A DNA stretch of 64,000 nucleotides, from contig VXCM01001291.1 of NCBI GenBank assembly GCA_014773175.1, forward strand, positions 1-64,000. Direction: 5' to 3'. The notes below the pieces were generated by a model, which was not told where the DNA came from, did not search any database, and saw only the letters and a list, made by a program, of their open reading frames with translations. Positions 44,501-47,177 of this stretch are shown in pieces; positions within the stretch are counted from its first letter, which is position 1, and every line of letters begins with the position of its first letter. Source of the DNA: Lucifuga dentata (taxonomy: Eukaryota; Chordata; Actinopteri; Ophidiiformes; Bythitidae). The translations under genes and the position numbers were made by a program.

Positions 44501-47177
44501 GGGCACAGCTGGACAGGCACTGGAACACGAGCTGCGATGCTTTGCTGTCTTCCGACGTGTGTACGTCCAAAGAGATGAAGTGCGTCAGATTGCCATCGCT
44601 GTGCAGCAGCCTGAGCTCGGCTATACCTTTCGTGTAGGCAGCCTAGTGTTGCATGCCATTGGCCAGCTAACCCCCCAGCAAATGGCAGCCTTCCATTCTC
44701 CTACAGCCATCTTCCCAGTTGGCTACGAGGCTTGCCGAATTTACTGGAGCATGCGCCATGGCAACCGGCGCTGCCGCTACGTCTGTTCTGTTGAGGACAA
44801 AGAAGAGCAGCCAGAGTTTACCATAAGAGTTATTGAACAGGGCTACCAGGATACTGTTCTGACTGACAACACTGCTAAAGGTTTTCCCCATTTGATTGTT
44901 TATAAAAATATATGACTATTGCAAGTTATCAGCATTTCCTGTACTGCCAGCAGACTGTCGCTGGGGACTGTTGCGTAGTTTATAACCATATTGAGTGTAT
45001 CTGTGTTTATAGGCGTGTGGGATAAGGTTCTGGGTCCTGTTGCTGAGAGAAGAACAGAATCAGGCACTCTGAAACTCTTCCCCATATACCTCAAAGGAGA
45101 GGACCTGTTTGGGCTCACAGTCCCTGCAGTCACCAAAATCACTGAATCGGTTTGTAGCTGTGTTTATCGTTTTCATTCAAGCTGAAAGCTATGAAATTTA
45201 AACTAATCAGTAGATCACGTTCTGTCGAGGCTGCAGAATATCAACCTGTTTTACTCTGTTCAAGCTCCCCAGAGTGGAGGCTTGTGAAAGATACTCATTC
45301 CGTTACGGACGCAACCCTCTGGTGGAGTTGCCTCTTGTGTTTAACCCAGCTGGCAGTGCTCGTGCCCAGCCAAGAACCAACAACCCCTCCACCTCACTGG
45401 TGATAAGGTAAATTTGGCTGAAGTTGACCTAATGCATTTCTTTTTTTTTTTTTNTTTTTTTTTTTTTTGTTTTTTTTATGATCATAGTTTCTCTTTAGAA
45501 CTACTTGTGTCAAGTAGAAGGTTGTCTTAGCAGTTAGACAAGCTGTCATTCAACGAGAAGACTCAGGCTCCATCCGTACAAGCTCCAGCAGCACTATTCT
45601 GTCACCTTCCCTGTATGAGGACAAGCCAGCTCCATTTCCTAAAACACATTCATGAAGTATTATTGTTGTTTATGTTGTTATTTTAATCTTCGCCCTCTCA
45701 ATCTCAAGGCCACAGGTGCAGACTGTATCCAGCAGCAGTGCCCGGTCTAACCAGAATTTGGCCCAAGGAGAAGGTGGCGCCCCCCATACCAAGCCTCCAG
45801 TAGTGCACCCCAGGTCCTCTCAGTACCGCTGGATGAAAAGTGAGTGGAGAGCCAATGTCTATCTAGGCCGCTCCCGCATCCAGGTGAGTCTTACTGGAAG
45901 TTTGATTTATGAAGAAATAAAGTTGATGGTCTTATCTGTTTCCTGTGGACAGAATTGATAGTTACTTGTTGCTGTATTTACAGGGCCTGGGGCTGTTTGC
46001 TGCTAGAGACACTGAAAAACAAACAATGATAATTGAATACAATGGAACCATCCTCCGAAATGAGGTTGCCACCAGAAAGGAAAATACCTATAGGTCTCAG
46101 GTATTCAGCTGTTTTAAATGCATTTGAACTGCATTTGTTGAATAGTCTCGTCCAAAGTAACTATAGTAATCTTTCCCATTCCTTTGTAGAACCGAGCAGT
46201 GTTCATGTTCCGCATTGACAGTCAACATGTTGTTGATGCCACTCGAACTGGAGGATTAGCAAGGTACTGCATGGGTTACTTTCACATTTTTGTAAACAAA
46301 CAAGAATCTTTCAACAGTTTCATTGTGTTCTGAATTTGACTGTTGTGCTCCAAACTTGAATTTTGTGCTCTGAGAGTTTGTATGTACATTATTGAAACAG
46401 AATGCTGTGATTGTGTCTGAATGTTAAACTTGAATTTAACATTTTAAAATTTGAATTTGTTTTGGTTTATCTGAAACTGAGGTTTTTCAAAATTTACTTT
46501 CAAATCCAATCAGTCTCAACACATTCAAGTAATCCACAAGCTACAATTTCAGATTTCAGAAATCTTTTGTTTTGGAGCAACAGCTGTCCAATTATACTGT
46601 AGATCTAACAGTCTGTTAGATGTACAGTATAATAAATCTGCTTTTTAGGCAGGAAAAAGAGGGTCAGTTTTTAAAGTACATTCACACAAATTTTAACTTT
46701 TTTGCTAGTGGCATAACTCTTACATCATCATTTTAAACAGGTAAAAAGAACATGATTTTGTACCTGTAGTTGTTTACAGAAATATCTAGACTGTTGTATG
46801 ATGTGTAGTGTAATGTGTAATAATTCCTTCTCATTTGTGTTTTGTTGTAAAGATATATCAACCACTCTTGTGCCCCAAACTGTGTTGCTGAGGTGGTAAC
46901 ATTTGAAAGGGGTTACAAAATCATCATCAGCTGCATTCGCAGAATTGAAAAAGGAGAGGAGGTGGGTTCCTTTTCTTTGAATGGACTCCTTAGTTATTCA
47001 GTTGATTGTTTGTAGTTAATATTTTATTCATTTCATTAACATTTGTGTTAAGTTCGGTACTCAAAAATGCTTCTGCTTCTTCAGCTGTGCTTCGACTACC
47101 AGTTTGACACTGCGGAGGGTCGGCACAAGATGGCTTGCCACTGTGGAGCTCCTGAATGCAGGAAGTGGATTAACTGA
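1593..47177 (+). CDS. kmt2c: kmt2c (MLL3), histone H3K4 methyltransferase, 58 exons visible, 5' end outside window
   Basis: Nuclear lysine methyltransferase of the COMPASS-like complex with WDR5, RBBP5, ASH2L and UTX; the family deposits H3K4 monomethylation at enhancers. Seen here: 58 exons joined by GT-AG introns with all phases compatible, about 14.6 kb of coding sequence or 4,876 residues, against 4,911 for human KMT2C. Domain order: extended PHD, PHD fingers, second PHD cluster, HMG box, DPY/TPRP repeats, coiled coils, extended PHD, FYRN, FYRC, Win motif, SET, post-SET, stop at 47175. KMT2C rather than KMT2D is supported by near-identical blocks such as PLLLQDLLDQERQ and IELRHRA and by the linker QLSLLPLMEP. 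The start codon and N-terminal AT-hook region lie upstream of the window. Oddities: two SET active-site tyrosines are Phe, and exon 35 is broken by an assembly duplication. Fish can carry two kmt2c copies; which one this is cannot be told. Confidence 0.97.
3590..4450 (-). mobile_element. 5'-truncated LINE remnant, antisense to kmt2c
   Basis: The minus strand of 4130-4399 reads MNYCVAVWRNT, then LQKRAVRIITG, then LFYKLQMLKF. This is the pattern of the C-terminal tail of non-LTR reverse transcriptases: a YC..VW motif, LQK(R/K)A(V/I)RII, and LF.KL..LK. The reading extends upstream in frame as LYNSIIVPYM. The minus-strand 3' end is near the A/T-rich stretch at about 3575-3605. Edges are approximate and no target-site duplication was found. 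The copy is interrupted by the N-joined duplication at 3869-4003. Confidence 0.7.
3869..4003. repeat. 67-bp exact duplication flanking a single N (assembly join)
   Basis: Positions 3869-3935 and 3937-4003 are identical, separated by N at 3936. The same pattern occurs at 34273 and 57942. It looks like two overlapping contig ends placed side by side, not a biological tandem repeat. Confidence 0.85.
4635..4838 (+). CDS. kmt2c: kmt2c exon 2, start of N-terminal extended PHD
   Basis: Begins with the conserved LCAFCYCGG...LGQGDL motif, which supplies the first Cys pair of the C2HC pre-PHD knuckle (visible residue about 50). A Gly/Ser/Asp-rich linker follows. Ends in phase 2 at AAG TG before GTAAGT. 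Confidence 0.93.
5158..5207. repeat. alternating TG/CG/CA tract, 50 nt
   Basis: Every step alternates purine and pyrimidine across 50 nt, with CG steps in the middle and at the end. Such tracts favour left-handed Z-DNA. Confidence 0.85.
5288..5310. repeat. (TC)n microsatellite
   Basis: About 23 nt of uninterrupted TC dinucleotides within the kmt2c intron. Confidence 0.9.
6109..6218 (+). CDS. kmt2c: kmt2c exon 3
   Basis: Encodes ...FWDELSHVGLPQDLNVQSLFES, matching the KMT2C block LWDELSLVGLP of the linker inside the extended PHD. Phase 2 in, phase 1 out; donor GTAAGT. Confidence 0.95.
6430..6539 (+). CDS. kmt2c: kmt2c exon 4, pre-PHD knuckle second half
   Basis: Encodes GQCWAHQSCALWSEGVC, which supplies the His/Cys ligands of the C2HC pre-PHD, then LLNVDRAIDSGSTK. 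Ends in phase 0. Confidence 0.95.
7142..7157. repeat. target-site duplication, left copy
   Basis: A 16-bp sequence, attttttacattttat, identical to 7806-7821 and bracketing the LINE fragment. Confidence 0.9.
7158..7805 (-). mobile_element. 5'-truncated LINE (RTE-like) fragment, antisense to kmt2c
   Basis: Minus-strand reading frame 7763-7191 (190 aa) is the C-terminal part of a non-LTR reverse transcriptase polyprotein. Recognisable blocks are FKYLGSTVQSNG, VKKRVQAGWN, YKTVVRPAMLYGLE, MLRF..GVTRMDRIRNEYI, RWFGHVQRR and GRPKRRFMDVVKEDM. It ends in RCGDP followed by a GAA-rich 3' tail, seen as TTC repeats on the + strand at 7158. The frame is open over its whole length, which suggests a fairly recent insertion. 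A perfect 16-bp target-site duplication flanks it. The 5' part of the element (endonuclease and reverse transcriptase core) is absent, so it cannot move on its own. Clade assignment (RTE/RTE-X type) is from memory of similar fish elements and is tentative. Confidence 0.92.
7806..7821. repeat. target-site duplication, right copy
   Basis: Exact copy of 7142-7157. It now lies 20-35 bases upstream of the exon at 7841, inside the zone where branch points normally sit. Confidence 0.9.
7841..8003 (+). CDS. kmt2c: kmt2c exon 5, PHD part of extended PHD1
   Basis: Encodes CAYCKRLGASIKCC...LYHYPCAGAAGTF...LLCPEH, the atypical PHD of the N-terminal extended PHD (visible residues about 191-245). All zinc ligands are present. 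Phase 0 in, phase 1 out. Confidence 0.97.
8181..8352 (+). CDS. kmt2c: kmt2c exon 6, PHD finger 2
   Basis: C4HC3 pattern: CVLCDSPGDLLDQLFC, CGLHYHGMCL, GWQCPDCKVCQTC. The last cysteines start the next finger. Nearly identical to human KMT2C in this region. Confidence 0.97.
8787..8901 (+). CDS. kmt2c: kmt2c exon 7, PHD finger 3
   Basis: Encodes NPGEDTKMLVCDICDKGYHTFCLQP...NGWRCK. It contains the CDxCDKGYHTFC core and the Trp before the last Cys pair typical of canonical PHD fingers. Ends in phase 0. Confidence 0.97.
8902..9827 (+). other. kmt2c: kmt2c intron
   Basis: 926 bases with no recognised gene or repeat. Confidence 0.6.
9828..10003 (+). CDS. kmt2c: kmt2c exon 8, Cys-rich, start of PHD finger 4
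   Basis: Encodes NCRVCLQCGTRTSRQWHH, then CENC, then CPLCACVLDHEHHKDLLSCHSCKR. This completes finger 3 (first C-x2-C) and opens finger 4. Phase 0 in, phase 2 out. Confidence 0.96.
10253..10605 (+). CDS. kmt2c: kmt2c exon 9, end of PHD4 plus acidic repeat linker
   Basis: Starts with WLHLECE...YICSNC, closing PHD4. It is followed by an acidic linker holding four degenerate units of about 13 residues, each starting H(T/N/S)D and mostly followed by an E(P/T) step (for example HTDLEPGTQLSPEM, HNDPEPELLSVPL). The linker is not conserved with human as far as I recall. Phase 2 in, phase 1 out. Confidence 0.93.
10606..14110 (+). other. kmt2c: kmt2c large intron
   Basis: 3.5 kb. Contains a poly-T run (about 10708-10730), an unclassified interspersed-repeat-like stretch (about 11740-12410), a CA/CG-rich patch near 12585-12630, and a poly-T run with N at 14051 just upstream of the next exon. 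No gene recognised. Confidence 0.65.
11740..12410. repeat. unclassified interspersed-repeat-like sequence
   Basis: Contains phrases such as atctcaaaaaccataagggc, gacctgatagtggcgctgta, ggccacgcccatttccacct and aaacctgccatatctcataa. These resemble a repeat style I associate with teleost genomes. No coding domain, terminal repeat or target-site duplication was found, so class and edges are uncertain. Confidence 0.35.
14111..14191 (+). CDS. kmt2c: kmt2c exon 10, small linker exon
   Basis: 81 nt, phase 1 on both sides, encoding EDPVGTDTVERKITELSVNN and a short tail. Good acceptor (tgcttttcag) and usable donor (GTTTGT). Symmetric phase means it could be skipped in frame. Not clearly matched to human, so slightly less certain. 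Confidence 0.8.
14192..15289 (+). other. kmt2c: kmt2c intron
   Basis: 1.1 kb, AT-rich, with a T-run and N at 14901. Nothing else recognised. Confidence 0.6.
15290..15999 (+). CDS. kmt2c: kmt2c exon 11, Ser/Thr-rich linker
   Basis: 710 nt of low-complexity Ser/Thr/Pro/Glu-rich sequence (visible residues about 544-780). It ends in the highly conserved block TPKIGMGKPAISKRKFSPGRPR, whose GRPR core resembles an AT-hook. Phase 1 in, phase 0 out at GTG AAA CAG. Confidence 0.95.
16000..17521 (+). other. kmt2c: kmt2c intron
   Basis: 1.5 kb; poly-A patches near 16690-16720 and a (CCCT)n stretch at about 17464-17483 close to the acceptor. No gene recognised. Confidence 0.6.
17522..17644 (+). CDS. kmt2c: kmt2c exon 12
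   Basis: 41 codons, phase 0-0: GAWSPHSSVSSPLSWSPD ... SWSIRV. Matches the human KMT2C block GAWSTHNTV...SWSPD...IWSIKV. Confidence 0.95.
17645..18917 (+). other. kmt2c: kmt2c intron with perfect hairpin
   Basis: 1.3 kb. The only structure noted is a 15-bp-arm perfect inverted repeat at 18416-18447. Confidence 0.65.
18416..18447. repeat. perfect inverted repeat, 15-bp arms, 2-nt spacer
   Basis: Arm tctccttgttgagca (18416-18430), spacer tt, and its exact reverse complement (18433-18447). It would form a tight hairpin in RNA or a cruciform in DNA. No flanking transposon features seen. Confidence 0.9.
18918..19034 (+). CDS. kmt2c: kmt2c exon 13, Arg/Gly-rich basic patch
   Basis: 39 codons, phase 0-0: GRGSGFPGRRRPRGAGLSGR, then AGRGRARGKNG. 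This basic Arg/Gly block is conserved in KMT2C and could contact nucleic acid (inference). Confidence 0.96.
19406..19510 (+). CDS. kmt2c: kmt2c exon 14
   Basis: 35 codons, phase 0-0, ending DEEENAMHNTVVIFSSSD...LKQ, which matches human DDEENSMHNTVVLFSSSD. A (GT)n tract begins about 14 nt after the exon end. Confidence 0.96.
19511..20290 (+). other. kmt2c: kmt2c intron with long GT tract
   Basis: 780 bases; (GT)n microsatellite flanked by TA repeats near the donor, otherwise nothing recognised. Confidence 0.7.
19525..19578. repeat. (GT)27 microsatellite
   Basis: About 54 nt of GT directly after the exon 14 donor, framed by TATATA on both sides. In the transcript this is a (UG)n tract, the preferred target of TDP-43- and CELF-type proteins. 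Confidence 0.92.
20291..20395 (+). CDS. kmt2c: kmt2c exon 15, first half of PHD finger 5
   Basis: 35 codons, phase 0-0: DMCVVCGSFGLGAEGRLLAC, then CGQCYHPFCVGIK. Supplies the first zinc ligands of the second PHD cluster (visible residue about 896). Flanked by complementary GT and CA repeats in the two introns. Confidence 0.97.
20464..20505. repeat. (CA)21 microsatellite
   Basis: 42 nt of CA, ending 41 nt upstream of exon 16. CA-repeat RNA is a known hnRNP L target. Confidence 0.93.
20547..20728 (+). CDS. kmt2c: kmt2c exon 16, PHD fingers 5 and 6
   Basis: Encodes KGWRCLECTVCEACG, then GRLLLCDDCDISYHTYCLDP, then WKCKW. It closes PHD5 and gives most of PHD6. Nearly identical to human. Phase 0 in, phase 2 out. 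Confidence 0.97.
20729..21518 (+). other. kmt2c: kmt2c intron
   Basis: 790 bases. Contains a (TTTTG)n run at about 21070-21104 and an A-rich run near 21352-21374. No gene recognised. Confidence 0.65.
21519..21683 (+). CDS. kmt2c: kmt2c exon 17, PHD6 end and PHD7 start
   Basis: Encodes CVSCTQCGATSPGLRCEWQN, CAPCASLAICPIC, then CRQCDR. The LRCEWQNNYTQCAPC stretch is an invariant KMT2C/D signature. Phase 2 in, phase 2 out. Confidence 0.97.
21791..21897 (+). CDS. kmt2c: kmt2c exon 18, PHD finger 7 end
   Basis: Encodes WFHASCQGL...SNFDCTMCRAFKTSK, closing PHD7. Phase 2 in, phase 1 out. Confidence 0.95.
22052..22123 (+). CDS. kmt2c: kmt2c exon 19
   Basis: 24 codons, phase 1-1, ending VVMTQIVTKAKDM, which aligns with human LVAQIVTKVKEL. 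Confidence 0.94.
22275..22487 (+). CDS. kmt2c: kmt2c exon 20, basic linker
   Basis: Encodes TYTQDGVCLTESGLCQLQSL, then RRRKPKPKLKLKIINQNSVA, then EHSRDEDMEDNR. Strongly conserved and contains a nuclear-localisation-like basic run. Phase 1-1. Confidence 0.97.
22488..23633 (+). other. kmt2c: kmt2c intron with retroelement tail
   Basis: 1.15 kb. The central part looks like a retroelement 3' tail ending in cctccttggcagaggt plus poly-A (about 23372-23393). Nothing else recognised. Confidence 0.6.
23180..23393 (+). mobile_element. retroelement 3' tail with poly-A
   Basis: Reads ...gctttttgagatatcctact, aacaaacaaataaatgctgg, then cataacctccttggcagagg, then poly-A. This tail style is common in teleost non-LTR elements. 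A decayed relative lies at 61815-61850. Family name and 5' edge not known to me. Confidence 0.5.
23634..23753 (+). CDS. kmt2c: kmt2c exon 21
   Basis: 40 codons, phase 1-1: acidic LLDCEVKSDSSLEREPTEDD followed by KKRKRKPYRP, the conserved basic patch of KMT2C. Confidence 0.96.
24032..24157 (+). CDS. kmt2c: kmt2c exon 22
   Basis: 42 codons, phase 1-1: IGGFMVRQRSRPGQGLGKAK followed by RKDSSGS. Matches human GIGGFMVRQRSRTGQGK. The acceptor is aag rather than cag. Confidence 0.95.
24272..24414 (+). CDS. kmt2c: kmt2c exon 23, tandem CAG acceptor
   Basis: Encodes (A)nGWTEALPDTPVDEI...KIKKRYRKKKTKLEEAFPTYLQ, matching human KIKKRYRKRKNKLEETFPAYLQ. Five consecutive CAG trinucleotides (24269-24283) form the 3' splice site, so 0 to 4 alanines may be included. 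The coordinate given uses the first one. Confidence 0.93.
24415..25566 (+). other. kmt2c: kmt2c intron
   Basis: 1.15 kb with no recognised gene or repeat. Confidence 0.6.
25567..25759 (+). CDS. kmt2c: kmt2c exon 24
   Basis: Encodes EAFFGKDLLDKSKQSRQQGV, then TTFLDPSSDPLLSASASSLP, aligning with human EAFFGKDLLDTSRQSK and FLDPSLDPLL. Phase 0 in, phase 1 out. Confidence 0.95.
25760..26798 (+). other. kmt2c: kmt2c intron
   Basis: 1.0 kb; a degenerate atcactatc tandem patch at about 26265-26325. No gene recognised. Confidence 0.6.
26799..26891 (+). CDS. kmt2c: kmt2c exon 25
   Basis: 31 codons, phase 1-1: EPLVDLSDVLNSDADIFGML, matching human DPLADISEVLNTDDDILGII. Confidence 0.94.
27194..27241 (+). 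CDS. kmt2c: kmt2c exon 26, 48-nt microexon
   Basis: 16 codons, phase 1-1: GLDFCPFQVDSSPPPF. Pyrimidine-rich acceptor (ttcttgtag) and good donor (GTAAGG). It is aromatic and hydrophobic, unlike the surrounding linkers. Symmetric phase makes it a candidate cassette exon. Confidence 0.8.
27242..28716 (+). other. kmt2c: kmt2c intron
   Basis: 1.5 kb. Contains a teleost-style repeat beginning aagtcaagtcaaatttattt (about 28105-28200). No gene recognised. Confidence 0.6.
28105..28200. repeat. teleost-type interspersed repeat fragment
   Basis: Reads aagtcaagtcaaatttattt, atttagcacattttaaaaca, then gttgaccaaagtgcctgtgc. This is a phrase I recognise from many fish introns, but its class is unknown to me. 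Confidence 0.5.
28717..28857 (+). CDS. kmt2c: kmt2c exon 27
   Basis: 47 codons, phase 1-1, ending EEPLDGILSPELDKMVTD, nearly identical to human EEQLDGILSPELDKMVTD. Confidence 0.96.
28989..29021 (+). CDS. kmt2c: kmt2c exon 28, 33-nt microexon
   Basis: 11 codons, phase 1-1: ESILSKLYKIP, matching human AILGKLYKIP. Preceded by a long poly-T run containing an N (28957). Confidence 0.93.
29432..29575 (+). CDS. kmt2c: kmt2c exon 29
   Basis: 48 codons, phase 1-1: ELEGKDVEDLFTAVLSPSTS followed by a Pro/His-rich run. Matches human ELGGKDVEDLFTAVLSP. Confidence 0.96.
29664..29805 (+). CDS. kmt2c: kmt2c exon 30
   Basis: Encodes Met/Pro-rich sequence (GNPMFPRMPMMNGMMG...), aligning loosely with human FSRMPLMNGLIG. 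Phase 1 in, phase 2 out. Confidence 0.92.
29895..30130 (+). CDS. kmt2c: kmt2c exon 31, start of HMG-box region
   Basis: Encodes NAQRSTLKWEKEETLGELAT, then VAPVLYTNVNFPNLKEEYP. Conserved KMT2C sequence leading into the HMG box (visible residue about 1571 onward). Phase 2 in, phase 1 out. Confidence 0.97.
30349..30422 (+). CDS. kmt2c: kmt2c exon 32, HMG box core
   Basis: Encodes DWSTRVKQIAKLWRKASSQD, then RAPYV: the helix 1-2 part of the HMG box. Phase 1 in, phase 0 out. Confidence 0.97.
30423..31128 (+). other. kmt2c: kmt2c intron
   Basis: 706 bases with no recognised gene or repeat. Confidence 0.6.
31129..31326 (+). CDS. kmt2c: kmt2c exon 33, HMG box end
   Basis: 66 codons, phase 0-0: QKARDNRAALRINKVQMSNE, then ESEHEQEWKFRQ. 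The third helix of the HMG box and following conserved segment. Confidence 0.97.
31530..33518 (+). CDS. kmt2c: kmt2c exon 34, poly-Q coiled coil and DPY/TPRP repeat array
   Basis: 663 codons in one exon, phase 0-0 (visible residues about 1741-2404). Opens with QMRQKSKQQAKIEATQKLEQ and a run of ten Gln, a coiled-coil region. It then carries about 18 imperfect copies of a 12-residue motif of the form (D/E/N)P(Y/F)xxPPxTPRP (for example DPYSKPPDTPRP, DPYAQPPGTPRP, EPYARPPGTPRP), spaced by Ser/Pro/Gln-rich linkers. The same type of array is present in human KMT2C. Its function is not established; it is likely disordered. Ends EERLRQ before GTATAT. Confidence 0.97.
33519..34113 (+). other. kmt2c: kmt2c intron
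   Basis: 595 bases with nothing recognised; acceptor ttgtag. Confidence 0.6.
34114..34494 (+). CDS. kmt2c: kmt2c exon 35, broken by an assembly duplication
   Basis: Encodes RQRIRELILKQQQQ, then Pro/Gly-rich sequence with PPPPYPGQ. As written the exon is 381 nt and loses frame at N 34273. Removing one of two identical 66-bp copies plus the N leaves 314 nt, which is exactly the phase-2 length needed to join the next exon as PR-FAFPPG. The frame break is therefore an assembly artefact, not a gene lesion. Confidence 0.93.
34207..34339. repeat. 66-bp exact duplication around a single N, inside coding exon
   Basis: 34207-34272 equals 34274-34339. The net addition of 67 bases shifts the reading frame by one. 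It is the same artefact type as at 3936 and 57942. Confidence 0.92.
34649..36207 (+). CDS. kmt2c: kmt2c exon 36, acidic region and LXXLL motif
   Basis: About 520 codons, phase 2 in, phase 1 out. Conserved blocks in order: RRSMSADM, GLPQHF, GQPFIELRHRA, an acidic segment VKDLEDVEVKDLVDADLENL followed by NLDTEDGK, FDIIAYTNPDLDD, then RPLLLEEQPLLLQDLLDQER with a nuclear-receptor-box-like LQDLL, then QMQAMIRQRS. These are diagnostic of KMT2C. Confidence 0.97.
36315..36426 (+). CDS. kmt2c: kmt2c exon 37
   Basis: Encodes DFDAITDPIMKAKMVVLKGI, then NKVMVQNNMGM. Nearly invariant in KMT2C. Phase 1 in, phase 2 out. Confidence 0.97.
36525..36591 (+). CDS. kmt2c: kmt2c exon 38
   Basis: Short Pro-rich exon (FPPGPVPPCPEAKPLPPQVV). 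Phase 2 in, phase 0 out. Confidence 0.92.
36696..36756 (+). CDS. kmt2c: kmt2c exon 39
   Basis: Encodes DGKLTQVPRPNPPNFGPGFV, matching human DGSITHQISRPNPPNFGPGFV. The acceptor has a tandem aag-cag, so one extra Gln is possible. Phase 0 in, phase 1 out. Confidence 0.94.
36886..37118 (+). CDS. kmt2c: kmt2c exon 40, conserved coiled coil
   Basis: Encodes YEEWLQETQQLLQMQQKFLE, then KSKKALSAKQRTAKKAGREF, then EEDAEQLKHVTEQQ. Almost identical to human; strong coiled-coil character. Phase 1 in, phase 0 out. Confidence 0.97.
37375..38994 (+). CDS. kmt2c: kmt2c exon 41, coiled coil, basic patch and LXXLL
   Basis: 540 codons, phase 0-0 (visible residues about 3186-3725). In order: IRKQQKEHAELIEEYRVKQQ, a Met/Pro-rich stretch, VKFDDNNPFSEGFQERERRE with a charged coiled coil to about 37960, a Gln-rich stretch, SLIQLYSNIIPDEKGKKKRN with a Lys/Arg-rich patch, TPSTPHSDLTAPLTP, and ELLKHLLKNKS with an LKHLL nuclear-receptor-box-like motif. 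Ends at MDSNG before GTCAGT. Confidence 0.97.
39270..39461 (+). CDS. kmt2c: kmt2c exon 42, basic
   Basis: 64 codons, phase 0-0: VYSDGTPDFPGPLLPEQEKK, then Lys/Arg-rich RYKKRKKEGDERQLML, ending TQIKQ. Aligns with human SKKRKKDEEEKQAMY...LKQ. Confidence 0.95.
39462..40122 (+). other. kmt2c: kmt2c intron
   Basis: 661 bases with nothing recognised. Confidence 0.6.
40123..40287 (+). CDS. kmt2c: kmt2c exon 43, probable cassette exon
   Basis: 55 codons, phase 0-0: QLSLLPLMEPLIGVNFAHFA, then YGSGQ, then GVSDYYSQLAYK. Highly conserved with the corresponding human KMT2C exon. Skipping it would join IKQ to QSNLSNPPTPP and keep the frame. Tandem cagcag acceptor. Confidence 0.95.
40402..40531 (+). CDS. 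kmt2c: kmt2c exon 44
   Basis: Encodes QSNLSNPPTPPASLPPTPPP, then MINGFATTEELASKAAAM, matching human NNLSNPPTPPASLPPTPPP...NGFATTEELAGKA. Phase 0 in, phase 1 out. Confidence 0.96.
40710..40857 (+). CDS. kmt2c: kmt2c exon 45
   Basis: Encodes LVPKPLHIPFRTEEDLLARA, then QGPKTVDVPASLPTPPHNNQ, then EEL. Almost invariant with human. Phase 1 in, phase 2 out. Confidence 0.97.
40967..41151 (+). CDS. kmt2c: kmt2c exon 46
   Basis: Encodes DRDTPDSFVPSSSPESVVGM, then EISRYPDLSLVKEEPPSP. The VKEEP core resembles a SUMO-attachment site (inference). Phase 2 in, phase 1 out. Confidence 0.97.
41389..41525 (+). CDS. kmt2c: kmt2c exon 47
   Basis: Encodes GIKTELSAMFFGSPFGPMSN, then LVSVAITLRPAAAE, matching human DIKTEPGTLYFASPFGPSPN...LISVAITLHPTAAE. 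Phase 1 in, phase 0 out. Confidence 0.96.
41667..41946 (+). CDS. kmt2c: kmt2c exon 48
   Basis: Encodes NITGVVAAISDLLCVKIPSS, then YEVSS, then Pro/Gly-rich variable sequence. Start matches human NISSVVAAFSDLLHVRIPNSYEVSS. Phase 0 in, phase 1 out. Confidence 0.96.
41947..42548 (+). other. kmt2c: kmt2c intron
   Basis: 602 bases with nothing recognised. Confidence 0.6.
42549..42682 (+). CDS. kmt2c: kmt2c exon 49
   Basis: Encodes KPQWCCHCKVVVLGNGVKKS followed by IKDLPAHMK, matching human RPQWCCHCKVVILGSGVRKS. The Cys/His set suggests a small zinc-binding element before the C-terminal PHD. Phase 1 in, phase 0 out. Confidence 0.96.
42683..43540 (+). other. kmt2c: kmt2c intron
   Basis: 858 bases; a short direct repeat (atgcatacagtatatcc twice, about 43259-43302). 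No gene recognised. Confidence 0.6.
43541..43654 (+). CDS. kmt2c: kmt2c exon 50
   Basis: 38 codons, phase 0-0: GEDLVFCSHSCFLLYSSSS, matching human EKDIVFCSNNCFILYSS. Confidence 0.95.
43758..44880 (+). CDS. kmt2c: kmt2c exon 51, C-terminal extended PHD, FYRN and FYRC start
   Basis: 374 codons (visible residues about 4221-4595). In order: HQYSNNMSSLDVHCLAQL linker; extended PHD from CCFCHQLGDGITDGPARLLN through LDLDVWVHLNCALWSTEVYE and CAYCQQTGATSGCHRLRC to MLCHAH; FAVFRRVYVQRDEVRQIA; FYRN from FRVGSLVLHAIGQL to YWSMRHGNRRCRY; and the first part of FYRC. The donor is the weak AAAG/GTTTTC; the position is fixed by the next exon restoring KGVWDK. Intron retention would end translation after eleven further residues. 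Confidence 0.97.
45013..45149 (+). CDS. kmt2c: kmt2c exon 52, FYRC
   Basis: Encodes GVWDKVLGPVAERR...LKLFPIYLKGEDLFGLTVPAV, then TKITES, the FYRC body. Phase 1 in, phase 0 out. Confidence 0.97.
45265..45407 (+). CDS. kmt2c: kmt2c exon 53, FYRC end and Win motif
   Basis: Starts LPRVEACERYSFRYGRNPLV (human LPGVEACENYTFRYGRNPLM), which fixes the aag acceptor at 45264. Contains NPAGSARAQP, the WDR5-interaction (Win) motif; its invariant Ala-Arg is kept, and the Glu usual after it is Gln here. Phase 0 in, phase 2 out. Confidence 0.95.
45709..45883 (+). CDS. kmt2c: kmt2c exon 54, pre-SET linker
   Basis: Variable Ser/Gln-rich start, then SSQYRWMKSEWRANVYLGRS followed by RIQ, the N-terminal edge of the SET domain (human SSQYRKMKTEWKSNVYLARS). 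Phase 2 in, phase 0 out. Confidence 0.96.
45984..46100 (+). CDS. kmt2c: kmt2c exon 55, SET domain start
   Basis: 39 codons: GLGLFAARDTEKQTMIIEYN, then GTILRNEVATRKENTYRSQ. The GLGL.AARD cofactor-binding motif and the active-site Tyr of EY.G (46038-46040) are kept. Human has EYIG; here it is EYNG (codon 46041-46043). Confidence 0.97.
46190..46263 (+). CDS. kmt2c: kmt2c exon 56, SET domain
   Basis: Encodes NRAVFMFRIDSQHVVDATRT, then GGLA. Human reads NRGVYMFRMDNDHVIDATLT. The Tyr of YMFR (human KMT2C Tyr4825, MLL1 Tyr3883 by my count) is Phe here, codon TTC at 46202-46204. Phase 0 in, phase 2 out. Confidence 0.97.
46264..46852 (+). other. kmt2c: kmt2c intron
   Basis: 589 bases with nothing recognised; acceptor gtaaag. 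Confidence 0.6.
46853..46961 (+). CDS. kmt2c: kmt2c exon 57, SET core
   Basis: Encodes RYINHSCAPNCVAEVVTFER, then GYKIIISCIRRIEKGEE. The NHSC.PNC pseudoknot motif for S-adenosylmethionine binding is intact. Phase 2 in, phase 0 out. Confidence 0.97.
47085..47177 (+). CDS. kmt2c: kmt2c exon 58, SET end, post-SET and stop
   Basis: Encodes LCFDYQFDTAEGRHKMACHC, then GAPECRKWIN and stop TGA at 47175-47177. The catalytic Tyr of DY and the post-SET cysteines (CHC, EC) are kept. The preceding Tyr of human LCYDY (Tyr4884, the Phe/Tyr switch) is Phe, codon TTC at 47091-47093. The human tail FEDDQHKIP is TAEGRHKMA here. Confidence 0.97.
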   Translation: MCFDYQFDTAEGRHKMACHCGAPECRKWIN

